This document shows, piece after piece, positions 28,320 through 37,589 of a stretch of DNA of 64,000 bases (position 1 is its first letter; every line of letters starts with the position of its first letter). The notes under the pieces were generated by a model. That model saw only the letters and a program-made list of their open reading frames with translations, had not been told where the DNA came from and made no database searches. Origin of the DNA: Catenovulum sediminis (lineage in GTDB: Bacteria > Pseudomonadota > Gammaproteobacteria > Enterobacterales > Alteromonadaceae); contig NZ_CP041661.1 in NCBI RefSeq assembly GCF_007289895.1, positions 558,001-622,000 of the forward strand. The letters run 5' to 3'. Made by a program: the position numbers and the translations under genes.

Positions 28320-29306
28320 TTAATTAACTTGAGGCTGATATTCTGTTTGAGTTTTTACAACTCCAAAGCATATTTGAGCCAGCTTTCTCATCGCCGCTCC
28401 TAATGCCTGCATTTTATTCTTGCCTTGCTGCAATAACCGTGTTTTTTGAGCTTTTATATCAGGATTATGTTGCCCTGCCACGACTGCTGCCATATATAAT
28501 TTGACCCTAACATAACTCGGGCCTTGTTTGCTTAATGTGGTTTTTCCAGCCTGTTTCCCCGATTCTTTAAGCTTCGGAATTAAACCCAAATACGCTGAAA
28601 ACTGCTTTGCATTTTTAAAATTCTTACAGGCTAACAAGCTAACCATCACTCTTGAAACAACAACCCCAACGCCGCTTATGCTTTGGAGTAATTTACGGTT
28701 CTTTTTTAGTGATGGATGCCCATCTATATGGTCGTCAATTTCTTGAGTTAACTTGTCTATTTCATCTTTCAACACCGCTATCATGTCTTCCAGCGACTGA
28801 ATCACTCGTGCTGATGCGCCTGAAAAATTAGCGGCTTCAAATCGATTTTCTTCCCGCTGCAAATCCTGCTCTAGTGCTTCTAGCCTGCGTAGCATCGCCT
28901 TTAACGCTCTTGATTCCACCGGCTCTGGCTGCCATCTACACAAAGAATGTTGCTGGTCATGTCCATAACGGGCTAGCATCGTGGCATCCGATTTATCTGT
29001 CTTATGAACCAAATTCAACGCTTTTGCATATTGCGACGCTTTACTTGGATTTGCTTGTAATAAAATGAATCCTTGTTCATGTAAATAGTACATGAGGGGT
29101 TCACTATAAACACCCGTTGGTTCAACTGTAATAACGATTTCATGCGGTTAATATTTTGTATTTTTGAGCAACCACGTCACCAGTTCTTTATGCCCTTTTG
29201 GTGTGTTTTTTAATACTTTCGTTTTCTTCTTGTTTGTGGTGGCGTCACGTAACCAACTAACATCTAATTTATCTTTACCGACATCAATACCTGCATAGGC
29301 CTTCAT
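28320..29306 (-). pseudogene. IS110-family transposase with in-frame stop
   Basis: DEDD recombinase. From ATG 29306 it reads MKAYAGIDVGKDKLDVSWL (DEDD N-terminal domain), then an in-frame TAA at 29148-29150 (after LLKNTKY), then PHEIVITVEPTGVYSEPL and on through the C-terminal Transposase_20 domain (LLQSISGVGVVVSRVM, YLGLIPKLKESGKQAGKTTLSKQG) to the stop at 28320. Total 328 codons plus stop. The downstream ATG at 29093 lacks the first catalytic Asp, so this copy is probably inactive alone. Confidence 0.85.
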
Positions 29307-29480
29307 CTCTATTTACTCCCCTTGTACATGCAGCGTCACCTGAAATAGGGCGCTAGGATACCATTCAGTTTTATGGAGGTTAGGAAGCCAGGGCATTATC
29401 TACAACCCATCATTTTCTGATTAGGTCGTTCACATACTCACTGGCGTCCCGATGTGATTGCTGCTAGCTAAACATCAATC
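29307..29480 (-). ncRNA. Possible bridge-RNA region of the IS110 element
   Basis: Non-coding left end upstream of the transposase. In IS110-group elements such as IS621 this region encodes the bridge RNA that pairs with target and donor DNA. Presence here is inferred from position only; I have not folded it. Confidence 0.35.
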
Positions 29481-29494
29481 ACTGAGAGATACAA

Positions 29495-29559
29495 GGTCGT
29501 TCCTTTAGGGCGACATTGTTTATATTGCAAAATTTGTCGGGCTGAAGCAACGATCTACA
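29495..29559. repeat. REP-like repeat, copy C (right part, split by IS110)
   Basis: Residual right part of the repeat interrupted by the insertion sequence; more diverged than the others (GTCGTTCC, CGATCTACA). Confidence 0.8.
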
Positions 29560-29603
29560 TTGTAGTTTTAAGCTACGAGTTTCGAGCTACGAGCTTCGAG
29601 TTG

Positions 29604-29672
29604 TGTAGGTCGGCCCTTTAGGGCGACATTGTGCATATTGCAAAATTTGTCGGGCTGAAGCCACGACCTACA
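29604..29672. repeat. REP-like 69-bp palindromic repeat, copy D
   Basis: Same start, end and internal arms as copy A. Confidence 0.85.
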
Positions 29673-29711
29673 TTTTTGAGCTTCGAGTTTCGAGTTTCGA
29701 GCTACAAGCTG

Positions 29712-29780
29712 TGTAGGTCGGCCCTTTAGGGCGACATTGGGTATATTGCATGATTTGTCGGGCTGAAGCCGCGACCTACA
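29712..29780. repeat. REP-like 69-bp palindromic repeat, copy E
   Basis: Same 69-base unit with a few loop changes. The cluster ends at the lactonase gene stop. Confidence 0.85.
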
Positions 29781-29862
29781 TTTTTGAGCAAGTTGCAACT
29801 TGCAGCTTGCAGCTTGTAGCTCGAAACTCGTAGCTCGTCGCTCGAAGCTCGAATCTCCCCCG

Positions 29863-30939
29863 TCATCCGCGCAGTTTAATTCTCAGCAGTTTTTTATGTG
29901 CTGTGATATATAAATTTTTCTCATTTTCATCAAATGCTAAATTGGCACAAAAATGCGGGACTTTAATTTTCGCTAATACTTTGCCGTCTGGGTTAAACAA
30001 CCAAACACCTTCTGGGCCTGTCGCGAAAACGACGCCCGAGCTATGTACTTTTAAACCATCCGGTGCCCCGTGGTCATTCGTGCCGCGTGCTTTAGGTTTA
30101 TAAAATACTTTTTTCTCGATTGCTTCACCCTGCTTATCCAATTTAAATTGATACCACTTAGGCGCTTTAGGATCGGATACCGCGACATATAAAAATTGAT
30201 TATCCGGAGAAATCGCCACGCCATTTGGGAAGCTAATACTGTCATCCAAGACTTTTAATTCGCCTGTCGGTTTAAGTTGAAAAACGCCTTGAAAATCCAG
30301 TTCTTTAGCCGGATCATCCATTTGTTTTGGTAAACCATAAGGCGGATCAGAAAAATAAATCGTACCGTTTTTGTGGATAGCTGAATCATTTGGGCTATTC
30401 AGTCGTTTACCCCGATAATGACTCGCTAACACATTATATTCAGTAGTCGGATGATTTAACGGGGTATGCATTTTAACCACTTGCCGACTGCGCGATTGCA
30501 TAATCACCAATTCATTTTGATGATTAATTAACAAACCATTTGAAAACCCACTGGGCATTAAATATTCAGCTAAACCATTTGCAGGGTGATATTGATAAAT
30601 CTTATTATTTGGTATGTCTGAAAAAATCAAATATCCGCCTTGCTCGCCACCGGCTGTATTTGCAGAAATCCAGGCTGGGCCTTCCACCCATTCAAACCCA
30701 TTTGCAAGCGCTTCATAACTTTGCTCAAGATCCAAATATAACAACGCCTCGTCATCGTATATTTGGTAAATACCTTGTTCTGTTCTTGGCGTTTTTTTCG
30801 TTTTTGTCATTTTCTGCGTTTGTTGAATTGGCTGATGCGCATTTTCTTGATCCGCTGTCAAACGACAGCCAGTCAATTGCGTTATCCCAAATGCCGATGT
30901 TAACAACAAAGCTATTTTTATTTTTTTACTCATAATCAT
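29863..30939 (-). CDS. SMP-30/gluconolactonase-family lipoprotein
   Basis: Six-bladed propeller lactonase of 358 residues. The N-terminal lipobox is QLTGC, so it is membrane-anchored and exported. Family blocks are GFEWVEGPAWIS, NSPNDSAIHKNGTIYFSDPPYGL and FPNGVAISPDNQFLYVAVSD with the metal-ligand Glu, Asn and Asp. It is the last gene of the minus-strand sugar-acid cluster. A role hydrolysing a galactono- or related aldonolactone before galactonate dehydratase is inferred. Confidence 0.87.
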   Translation of the reverse strand: MIMSKKIKIALLLTSAFGITQLTGCRLTADQENAHQPIQQTQKMTKTKKTPRTEQGIYQIYDDEALLYLDLEQSYEALANGFEWVEGPAWISANTAGGEQGGYLIFSDIPNNKIYQYHPANGLAEYLMPSGFSNGLLINHQNELVIMQSRSRQVVKMHTPLNHPTTEYNVLASHYRGKRLNSPNDSAIHKNGTIYFSDPPYGLPKQMDDPAKELDFQGVFQLKPTGELKVLDDSISFPNGVAISPDNQFLYVAVSDPKAPKWYQFKLDKQGEAIEKKVFYKPKARGTNDHGAPDGLKVHSSGVVFATGPEGVWLFNPDGKVLAKIKVPHFCANLAFDENEKNLYITAHKKLLRIKLRG

Positions 30940-31060
30940 ATCCGTATTTATTTAAAATACCCCAACCTTACCGTTAACAAGCCCGGTAAGACTGAGGTGC
31001 GTCTATAACTCGTTTTAATCTATGCTGCAATTGCACTCGAATTAATTAGAATTATCTCGA

Positions 31061-33343
31061 TTAATTTGCAAACCGGCGGGGATAAATTTGTTTATTTACC
31101 TCTTTTGCCGCTTCAACTAATGGTTTGTAAGGGATATCCGTAACTGACACAAATCCAACATTATAATTTTCACCGTCGTATGCACGACCCGTTAACGGAG
31201 AATCAATATACTGGAACCAATGTGCGCCGACTAAATACGGGTTATCAATGACACTTAACATATATTCTTTATACTTTTTACCCCGATCGGCCTGCGATGA
31301 CGCATGGATTAAACCTGGGTTTAACAATCCAGAATCAATCGCACCGTTATGAAACTCACCGATAATACTGGGTTTATCAATGTCAGCTAAAAAGCCCCAA
31401 AAGTCTTCATTAATCCCTTCTTTATAATAATTGTAACTGACCACATCTGCGTATTTAGCTGCCGCTGAGCGAATTTCAGGTGTCATCCCCCAATCCGCAA
31501 AACGCGCCCCCATGTACAAATGGTTAGGCATATAAGTGTCAACTGACTGCTTAACAACTTTAAAATATTGTTCAGCATACAAAGTTAAAAGCTGAGCAAA
31601 ATCGTCAATCATGCCTTGGGAAAAATCATCTAACACGACACCTTTTTCAAGCTCTGACCAATCTACCATTTGGCTTGACCAAGCCTTGTTGAGTGCCGCG
31701 ATATTTGTATACTTTGCTTTTAAATGCGTCATAAATGCTTGTTTTGTTGGGCTCTCATTTGCATGACGCGACAAGGTATTAATCACAATTCCGTATTGGC
31801 TTTCGGTTGAGCCCATCATACCCCAACTTTTTTCGTTATCGATAAACACCCCAACACACCAAGGGCTATTTTTTACTTCGGATGCAATTTGTTTAACCGT
31901 AATATCGGTACGTTGTTTAAATACAGGATCAAATGGATCCGGTAATGGGCTCCAATAATCGTTACCACTGCTGACCGTTTTGAAATCACCAATAATCCAG
32001 CCATTGGCAAAATACGGATAGTTTTGCATGTCGTAATAACCTGTATCTATCCAGTTGCCAAACGATGTGAAACCCCAACTTTGCATGCGTTTAACTGTAG
32101 TCTCCCGCCATTTTTGCATTAATTTTTCTTCGTCTCTGGTTTGATATTTACGCTGCAAATTGGCGCGATAAAAGCTAAAGGTTTCGCCCCGCTCGATTGC
32201 ACCTGTGTGCACTTCACGGCGATAGCCAAAATTATCAGCCAGTGGCTCGGATTGTGCTGGCAACCAACTAAACATATTGGCGCGTAACTCAGAGGTGACT
32301 TCGCGTGTTGGCCAAGCAATTTTAGGCGCTCGATTTAACCCTAGAGAATCTTCAGGTGTTAAGTCGCCCTCTTCTCTGGCTTTAATCAGACTATGATCAA
32401 AATCATAGCCGGTTATGGTTGACGTATTCGCCAAACGTACGTTGGCAATGCCATTTGAGAAAAACAGATACCCCTGGGGATCGACCAGTGTCCATTTTCC
32501 CTGATATTTTTCAGTGCGGTAAAAACCGGTTGCTTTTAATTTTGGCCCGTCTTTCCAGCCATTAAATTGACTGCGATCTGCAAAGTTACGCATTGTCAGC
32601 GTTTTTTGTTCCTGTTCGCTGATTTGCCGTAATTGCTCTTGTGAATCTATTTTGTTGACAAAATCAACACGGGTGCTTTGACCAAATTTATCGACTAAAT
32701 GGTTCAAGTAGTTGTGATCGATTGCTTTAGGATAAATGAGCCGCGCATTATCTACTGTAATCGACTTGTCTTCTAAAACGCCGCGTATACTAAATTTGAT
32801 ACTGACAATTTCAGCTAAATTTAAATTTTTGCTACCCCATCGCCATATCACTGGGACATAATCAGATTTCCAACTCGGTGGATTGGAACGAATGCCGGTT
32901 TCAACATCTAAATCGGGTCCTTTTAGTTCAATAAAATAGGTTTGTTGAGATTGTTCCGGTATAACAAAACTGCGATTGTGTGTTTTACCCTGTTTATCTT
33001 TAACCGTTGCGTATACATGAATCGAAGCAGCATCCGAGTTGGCGATATCCAGCGCAAATGCAAAATGACCTTGATCTTGCCAATTCCAACCTTTTTCTGA
33101 CTGAAATTCAAAACCAGAAACATGATTATCTTTTGCATCAAAATTAATCAGCAGTTGTTGATTTCCATCTTGATTAAGCTCTTTAGCCATTCCATTTTCA
33201 ACTTTTAAAACAGACTGATAAGCGCCTGATTCAAAATCCCACAATATTTTTTCATTATTTTGCGCATGCTGTTGATTAGAACAAGCAACCAACAAAACGC
33301 TTGTCAGTGCAGCTGCCAGGATATTTTTATTAGAATTAAACAT
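31061..33343 (-). CDS. GH50 beta-agarase lipoprotein (first of three)
   Basis: Exo-acting agarase family releasing neoagarobiose-type products. The 760-residue protein has lipobox LLVAC, an N-terminal carbohydrate-binding-like beta domain (about 30-210) and the GH50 barrel. Likely acid/base is the Glu in FIDNEKSWG and the nucleophile the Glu in IIGEFHNGA. The ATG at 33343 has GAGG upstream; a GTG at 33346 is less likely. It follows the aldolase gene by 12 bases, so it is in the same operon. Paralogues lie at 43886 and 48332. Confidence 0.93.
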   Translation of the reverse strand: MFNSNKNILAAALTSVLLVACSNQQHAQNNEKILWDFESGAYQSVLKVENGMAKELNQDGNQQLLINFDAKDNHVSGFEFQSEKGWNWQDQGHFAFALDIANSDAASIHVYATVKDKQGKTHNRSFVIPEQSQQTYFIELKGPDLDVETGIRSNPPSWKSDYVPVIWRWGSKNLNLAEIVSIKFSIRGVLEDKSITVDNARLIYPKAIDHNYLNHLVDKFGQSTRVDFVNKIDSQEQLRQISEQEQKTLTMRNFADRSQFNGWKDGPKLKATGFYRTEKYQGKWTLVDPQGYLFFSNGIANVRLANTSTITGYDFDHSLIKAREEGDLTPEDSLGLNRAPKIAWPTREVTSELRANMFSWLPAQSEPLADNFGYRREVHTGAIERGETFSFYRANLQRKYQTRDEEKLMQKWRETTVKRMQSWGFTSFGNWIDTGYYDMQNYPYFANGWIIGDFKTVSSGNDYWSPLPDPFDPVFKQRTDITVKQIASEVKNSPWCVGVFIDNEKSWGMMGSTESQYGIVINTLSRHANESPTKQAFMTHLKAKYTNIAALNKAWSSQMVDWSELEKGVVLDDFSQGMIDDFAQLLTLYAEQYFKVVKQSVDTYMPNHLYMGARFADWGMTPEIRSAAAKYADVVSYNYYKEGINEDFWGFLADIDKPSIIGEFHNGAIDSGLLNPGLIHASSQADRGKKYKEYMLSVIDNPYLVGAHWFQYIDSPLTGRAYDGENYNVGFVSVTDIPYKPLVEAAKEVNKQIYPRRFAN

Positions 33344-33355
33344 CACGTTCCTCTC

Positions 33356-33991
33356 TTATAATACTTTCAACGTATTAACAATTTTGCTAACACGTTTAAT
33401 CAGTTCTTGTTTATCTTGGTTACTGAATACTGGCTTCGCTAAACTGCCGCCAATGCCGATTCCTTTTGCCCCACTTTGCATCCATTCAATAAAGTTATAT
33501 TCATCAATCCCTCCTACCGGAAAAAACGGTATGTCCAGAAACGGCCCTTTAGCCAATGAAGCCAAATATTTACAACCGATTGGTTCAGCCGGAAACAGTT
33601 TTACAATATCCGCACCGGCTTTTTTCGCTTCAACCACATCCGTGGGGGTAAATGCGCCCATCAGTACGGGCAGTTCATGCTGGTTGGCAATACTGGCAAC
33701 TTCTTTAGAAGTGTTAGGCGTCACTAAAAATTGCGCGCCCGCTTCAATCGCTTGTAACGCTATTTGCCCATCAATAATAGTGCCCGCACCAATAATGAGC
33801 TCTGGATATTTGGCGCGCAGCTCGGTTATTTTTTCGGCGTACCCGGGTGTATTACTGGTAATTTCTAATACCGCTACACCGGCTTCAATCATGCATTCGA
33901 CAATATTGTTGATCAACTCGGGCGATTCAACGCGAATAATAACCACCAGCTTATGCTGGTTTATTTTATTTAGGATGTCTGATTTATTCAT
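33356..33991 (-). CDS. 2-keto-3-deoxy-6-phosphogalactonate/gluconate aldolase
   Basis: Class I aldolase of 211 residues that splits KDPGal or KDPG to pyruvate and glyceraldehyde-3-phosphate. It carries EITSNTPG with the catalytic Glu, TPNTSKE, and the Schiff-base Lys in DIVKLFPAEP. Placement with galactonate dehydratase and KDG kinase suggests KDPGal as substrate. A palindrome-like TTGTTAACCA lies 53 bases upstream. Confidence 0.92.
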   Translation of the reverse strand: MNKSDILNKINQHKLVVIIRVESPELINNIVECMIEAGVAVLEITSNTPGYAEKITELRAKYPELIIGAGTIIDGQIALQAIEAGAQFLVTPNTSKEVASIANQHELPVLMGAFTPTDVVEAKKAGADIVKLFPAEPIGCKYLASLAKGPFLDIPFFPVGGIDEYNFIEWMQSGAKGIGIGGSLAKPVFSNQDKQELIKRVSKIVNTLKVL

Positions 33992-34043
33992 AATCTACTA
34001 AGTTCCGTCATCTGCTTTTAATTGACCAGAAAATAAATATCAA

Positions 34044-34053
34044 TTGTTAACCA
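34044..34053. promoter_or_regulatory. Candidate operator before the aldolase gene
   Basis: TTGTTAACCA, one mismatch from TTGTTAACAA, in the 114-base gap between kinase and aldolase genes; it may give the aldolase-agarase pair its own promoter. Confidence 0.35.
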
Positions 34054-34105
34054 ATCTATTTAAAGTAAAATTTTTTACGTATTTATCTTTTCCGACGCTG
34101 TACAT

Positions 34106-35122
34106 TTAACGAATCACATGACCCGAAATTTGCCCTTGCGCAACCGTATTTATTTCTTGTTCATCCGACCAATGTTGGTCGCCATAACAGGTATGTGCCA
34201 ATGCAAACGCCGCGTTGGCAAATTCAATGCTGTGTTGACAAGACCAGTCATTTAATAAGCCATGCAACAGCCCAGCTGCAAATGCATCTCCGGTTCCTAG
34301 CCTGTCTAAAATCTCAACTTCTAACCAGTTTGTAAGGTAATATTCGCCTTTTTCTAGATATACGGCAGCAAGCTGATTACTTGAAGCGCTATTGTGCTCA
34401 CGGCAGGTAATTGCAGCGCAAAGATTAAAGCGGTTGTTTAAATAAGATGCGATCCGTTTTGCTTGTTCTATCGGATGCTTTTCATGAAAAGTTTGAGCAA
34501 AAACATCGGCAACTGAACCTGCGTTGGCAAAGGCTAAATCGCTATAGTGCAAAATCTGACTAAAATAGTGTTCTGGTACGCCCGCTTTTTGTTGCGCTTC
34601 GGTCCATAAACTACGTCTGAAATTAACATCAAATGCCACTTTAACGCCCATCTGATTTGCGGTTTTTGCCGCGATAACCAGCTCTTTAGCGCAATTTTCT
34701 GACAGAGCGGGCGTTATCCCCCCCAAAAAAAGCCAACTTTTGCCTTGTAATATCGTTTGCCAATTAAACTCGCCGGTTTGTATTGCAGAAAATGCAGAGT
34801 ATTTTCTGTCATACACCACTCTAGATGGGCGAATAGATGCACCGAGCTCAATAAAATAACTGCCAATTCGTTCGCCGCCGCGCTGACAAAAAGTGGTATC
34901 AATACCGTATTGTTTAAGTGTCGCAAGACAATGGTCGCCAATTGGGTTATGCGGTAGTTTTGTAACAAACGTCACTTGATGACCCAAACGCCCGAGCGAA
35001 CTGGCAACATTTGACTCTGCTCCGGCAAAATCCACTGCGTAATTTTTTGTGTTAACTAACTTTTGTTGCGGTTGCGCGGGTGTCAGGCGCTGCATTATTT
35101 CACCAAAAAACACGATGCTCAT
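34106..35122 (-). CDS. kdgK: 2-keto-3-deoxy-sugar-acid kinase (PfkB family)
   Basis: 338-residue ribokinase-like kinase phosphorylating KDG or KDGal at O6. It has the N-terminal GAESNVASSLGRLGH and the C-terminal PfkB signature DRLGTGDAFAAGLLHG with the catalytic Asp. Its start overlaps the MFS gene end by four bases (35119-35122), indicating translational coupling. Galactonate operons of enterics use a different fold (DgoK) for this step. Confidence 0.9.
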   Translation of the reverse strand: MSIVFFGEIMQRLTPAQPQQKLVNTKNYAVDFAGAESNVASSLGRLGHQVTFVTKLPHNPIGDHCLATLKQYGIDTTFCQRGGERIGSYFIELGASIRPSRVVYDRKYSAFSAIQTGEFNWQTILQGKSWLFLGGITPALSENCAKELVIAAKTANQMGVKVAFDVNFRRSLWTEAQQKAGVPEHYFSQILHYSDLAFANAGSVADVFAQTFHEKHPIEQAKRIASYLNNRFNLCAAITCREHNSASSNQLAAVYLEKGEYYLTNWLEVEILDRLGTGDAFAAGLLHGLLNDWSCQHSIEFANAAFALAHTCYGDQHWSDEQEINTVAQGQISGHVIR

Positions 35123-36396
35123 GCTTTTGCCTCCGTAACGGGCACTTCAATCGTTTCGACTTTGCCAACCAAAAATATGTAAGAAAATAAGCCCGTAAAA
35201 GCCAGCCCTGCAATTAACGCCAACGCAGGTCGAAAATCTCCGTCCTGAACTAAAAAGCCGATTAAAACCGGAACAATTACAGCGGATAAACCACCGATAA
35301 AATTAAAGCATCCGCCAACTAGACCCACCATATGTTTAGGCGCAATGAGCGAGACAAAAACCCAGTTAATTGAGGCTAAGCCGTTGCCAAAAAAGGTTAA
35401 AGATAAAAAGAATGTCACCCACAAGGTGCTATCCGTGTAATTAGCGAAAATCACGGAGCTGGATAAAAACAAACCTAAAATAATCGGCGTTTTACGCGCT
35501 AATTCATTTGAAAACCCTTTACGAACCAAAAGATCAGAAACAAACCCGGATAACAACACACCACAAAATGCCGCTAAAAAGGGTACAGATGCCAGAAAAC
35601 CTGTTTTTAAATCACTGAAACCACGGTATTCAGCAAGGTAGGTTGGAAACCAAGTTAAAAAGAAAATTAAGGTGCCGCCAAGACAAAACTGACCTATGTA
35701 TATGCCCCACAATTTTTTACTGGAAAATGCCAGTTTTAAATTTGCCCAGCTTACAGGTGTTTGTTTAGGTAAATGTTTAGGTGAATGTTCAGGTGTTTGC
35801 AGATTCGCCTGCGCCACTCCCGGTTGATCTTTCTTTTGTTCATCCGGTGCTTCTTTATAAAAAATGTACCAAATGACCGCCCAAACGATACCGATTAAAC
35901 CCGATACGACAAACAAGCCACGCCAGCCAAACCATTCTTGAATCACAGCCAGTACAGGCATTAAAAATGCTAGCCCGATAAATTGACCAGAGGTGTAAAT
36001 TGCAATGGCTCCTGCCCGCTCTTGCTCGGCAAACCACTGAGTAACAATTTTGTTATTGGCCGGATAACTGGGAGCTTCAAAAAAGCCGATCGCCATGCGG
36101 CAACCAATTAATGCGGCAACTGAACTCACCAAACCTTTAAAAACAGTCACCAGCGACCATGCAACAAGAATAAAAGGATACAATATACGAATGCGTACCG
36201 CATCCACCAACATACCACCCGGTATTTGCATGATTGAGTAAGTCCAAGCAAATGCAGAAAATATCAGCCCCATTTCGACCTTACTGATATTTAACTCAGC
36301 CGAAATTGCAGCTGCGGCCACAGATATATTGGTTCTATCCATGTAGTTAATTACGACACTGATAAAAATCAGCGCTAAGATTCCACCTTTTTTCAT
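35119..36396 (-). CDS. MFS transporter of the sugar-acid (ACS) type
   Basis: 425-residue, 12-helix major-facilitator protein with the ACS-family start VVINYMDRTNISVAAAAISAEL, as in galactonate and hexuronate symporters. Probably imports a sugar acid or monosaccharide for this pathway. Lies between the dehydratase (16 bases) and the kinase (overlap). Confidence 0.9.
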   Translation of the reverse strand: MKKGGILALIFISVVINYMDRTNISVAAAAISAELNISKVEMGLIFSAFAWTYSIMQIPGGMLVDAVRIRILYPFILVAWSLVTVFKGLVSSVAALIGCRMAIGFFEAPSYPANNKIVTQWFAEQERAGAIAIYTSGQFIGLAFLMPVLAVIQEWFGWRGLFVVSGLIGIVWAVIWYIFYKEAPDEQKKDQPGVAQANLQTPEHSPKHLPKQTPVSWANLKLAFSSKKLWGIYIGQFCLGGTLIFFLTWFPTYLAEYRGFSDLKTGFLASVPFLAAFCGVLLSGFVSDLLVRKGFSNELARKTPIILGLFLSSSVIFANYTDSTLWVTFFLSLTFFGNGLASINWVFVSLIAPKHMVGLVGGCFNFIGGLSAVIVPVLIGFLVQDGDFRPALALIAGLAFTGLFSYIFLVGKVETIEVPVTEAKA

Positions 36397-36412
36397 ATTT
36401 AATCCCCAAGTT

Positions 36413-37567
36413 TTACCAATTGGTGTAGCTACCGTCAGGCTTGATTAAACGAGGCGGCTCCCAATATTTAAAATTTTGATTTTTGAGTTTATCTTCATTG
36501 ACATCAATACCGAGCCCGGGTTGCTGCGAGACAGTAAACGCGTTGTTTTCAATGATCGGGCGGCGGCTAAAAATTTCATCGTATTCTGACAGGTCACCAT
36601 CATACGGCGCCAATTCTAACCAGCTCATATTGGCAATCGCCGCGCAGTAGTGAATCGATGCGGCGGTGCAGATTGGACTTAACGGGTTATGTGGCATCAT
36701 ATCGATATAATTGGCTTCACACATGGCAGCAATTTTCATCGCTTCGGTAAATCCGCCTGCATTACAAATATCAATTCTCGCCATGTTCGTCAGACCACTG
36801 GTGATGTATGGCGAAAACTCCCACTTACTGGTTAACTCCTCACCGATGGCAAAAGGCACATCAACCATTTTCCGCAAATTTTGATAGGCAGTAATAGATT
36901 GATCGCGGATAGGTTCTTCTAAATAATCGATCGTACCGGGTGGCATGCGTTGGCAAAATGAAGCCGTTTCGGCGACCGTTAACCTGTGATGGTAATCAAT
37001 ACCTAAAACCGTTTCACTGCCCAATGCTTCCCGCGCCAGAGTCAACCAATGAGATGTTTTTGCGATAGATTTGCGACTATCAAATATGGTTTGTTGATTT
37101 GCTTGTCCATGCTCGCCTGTTGTCACCCGGATGGATTGCCAGCCTTGTTCTTTTAAGCGTAATAAGTCTTCAATGAGTCCTTGGTTAAAATCTTTTACAG
37201 AAGTTGCAAACAACGGAATTGAGTTTCGCTGTTTACCTCCTAACAATTGGTATACGGGTTGATTAAAATATTTGCCAGCCACATCGTACAATGCAATATC
37301 GATGGCAGAAATGGCGGCGGCCAGTACGCGTCCGCCTTCAAAATATTGGCTTCGGTATAACTCTTGCCAAATGGCAGAAATATTCAGAGGGTTTTGGCCA
37401 ATCAAAAACTGTTTAAAATGTTCAATTGTACCGTTAACAGCTTTTTCGCGGCCAGATAAACCTGACTCGCCCCAACCATAAATTCCCTGATCAGTTTCCA
37501 CTTTGACTAAACATACATTTCTAAAGCCAAGCCAAAATGTATAGGTTTTAATATCTGTAATTTTCAT
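36413..37567 (-). CDS. D-galactonate dehydratase-like enolase-superfamily enzyme
   Basis: 384-residue mandelate-racemase/muconate-lactonising type enzyme. Similarity in length and blocks is closest to DgoD: ETDQGIYGWGESGLSGR, metal ligands in GIDYHH, YLEEPI and IGEEL, and a catalytic His in MPHNPLSPICTAASIH. It would convert galactonate to 2-keto-3-deoxygalactonate. The position of the usual K-x-K is SIRVTTGE, without Lys, as in acid-sugar dehydratases. It is unlike the Vibrio anhydrogalactonate cycloisomerase I recall, though that substrate is not excluded. Confidence 0.82.
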   Translation of the reverse strand: MKITDIKTYTFWLGFRNVCLVKVETDQGIYGWGESGLSGREKAVNGTIEHFKQFLIGQNPLNISAIWQELYRSQYFEGGRVLAAAISAIDIALYDVAGKYFNQPVYQLLGGKQRNSIPLFATSVKDFNQGLIEDLLRLKEQGWQSIRVTTGEHGQANQQTIFDSRKSIAKTSHWLTLAREALGSETVLGIDYHHRLTVAETASFCQRMPPGTIDYLEEPIRDQSITAYQNLRKMVDVPFAIGEELTSKWEFSPYITSGLTNMARIDICNAGGFTEAMKIAAMCEANYIDMMPHNPLSPICTAASIHYCAAIANMSWLELAPYDGDLSEYDEIFSRRPIIENNAFTVSQQPGLGIDVNEDKLKNQNFKYWEPPRLIKPDGSYTNW

Positions 37568-37589
37568 TTTATTTTCCTAACAAACAACC

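Larger units (their letters stand above)
28286..29494 (-). mobile_element. IS110-family insertion sequence inside a REP-like repeat
   Basis: The element holds one IS110-type transposase gene and lies between the two parts of a REP copy: TGTAG at 28281-28285 on the left and GTCGTTCCTTTAGGGCGACA from 29496 on the right. The intact repeats read TGTAGGTCG at this point, so the insertion point is inside the repeat. Ends are placed by this comparison; there is no target duplication and only weak end symmetry (ATACCATCTCTC / GAGAGATAC), as usual for IS110. Confidence 0.75.

Noticed and set aside
36413-37567. 3,6-anhydro-L-galactonate cycloisomerase
   Set aside because: Conserved blocks and length fit DgoD-type galactonate dehydratase better than the Vibrio cycloisomerase as I recall it; kept only as an alternative.
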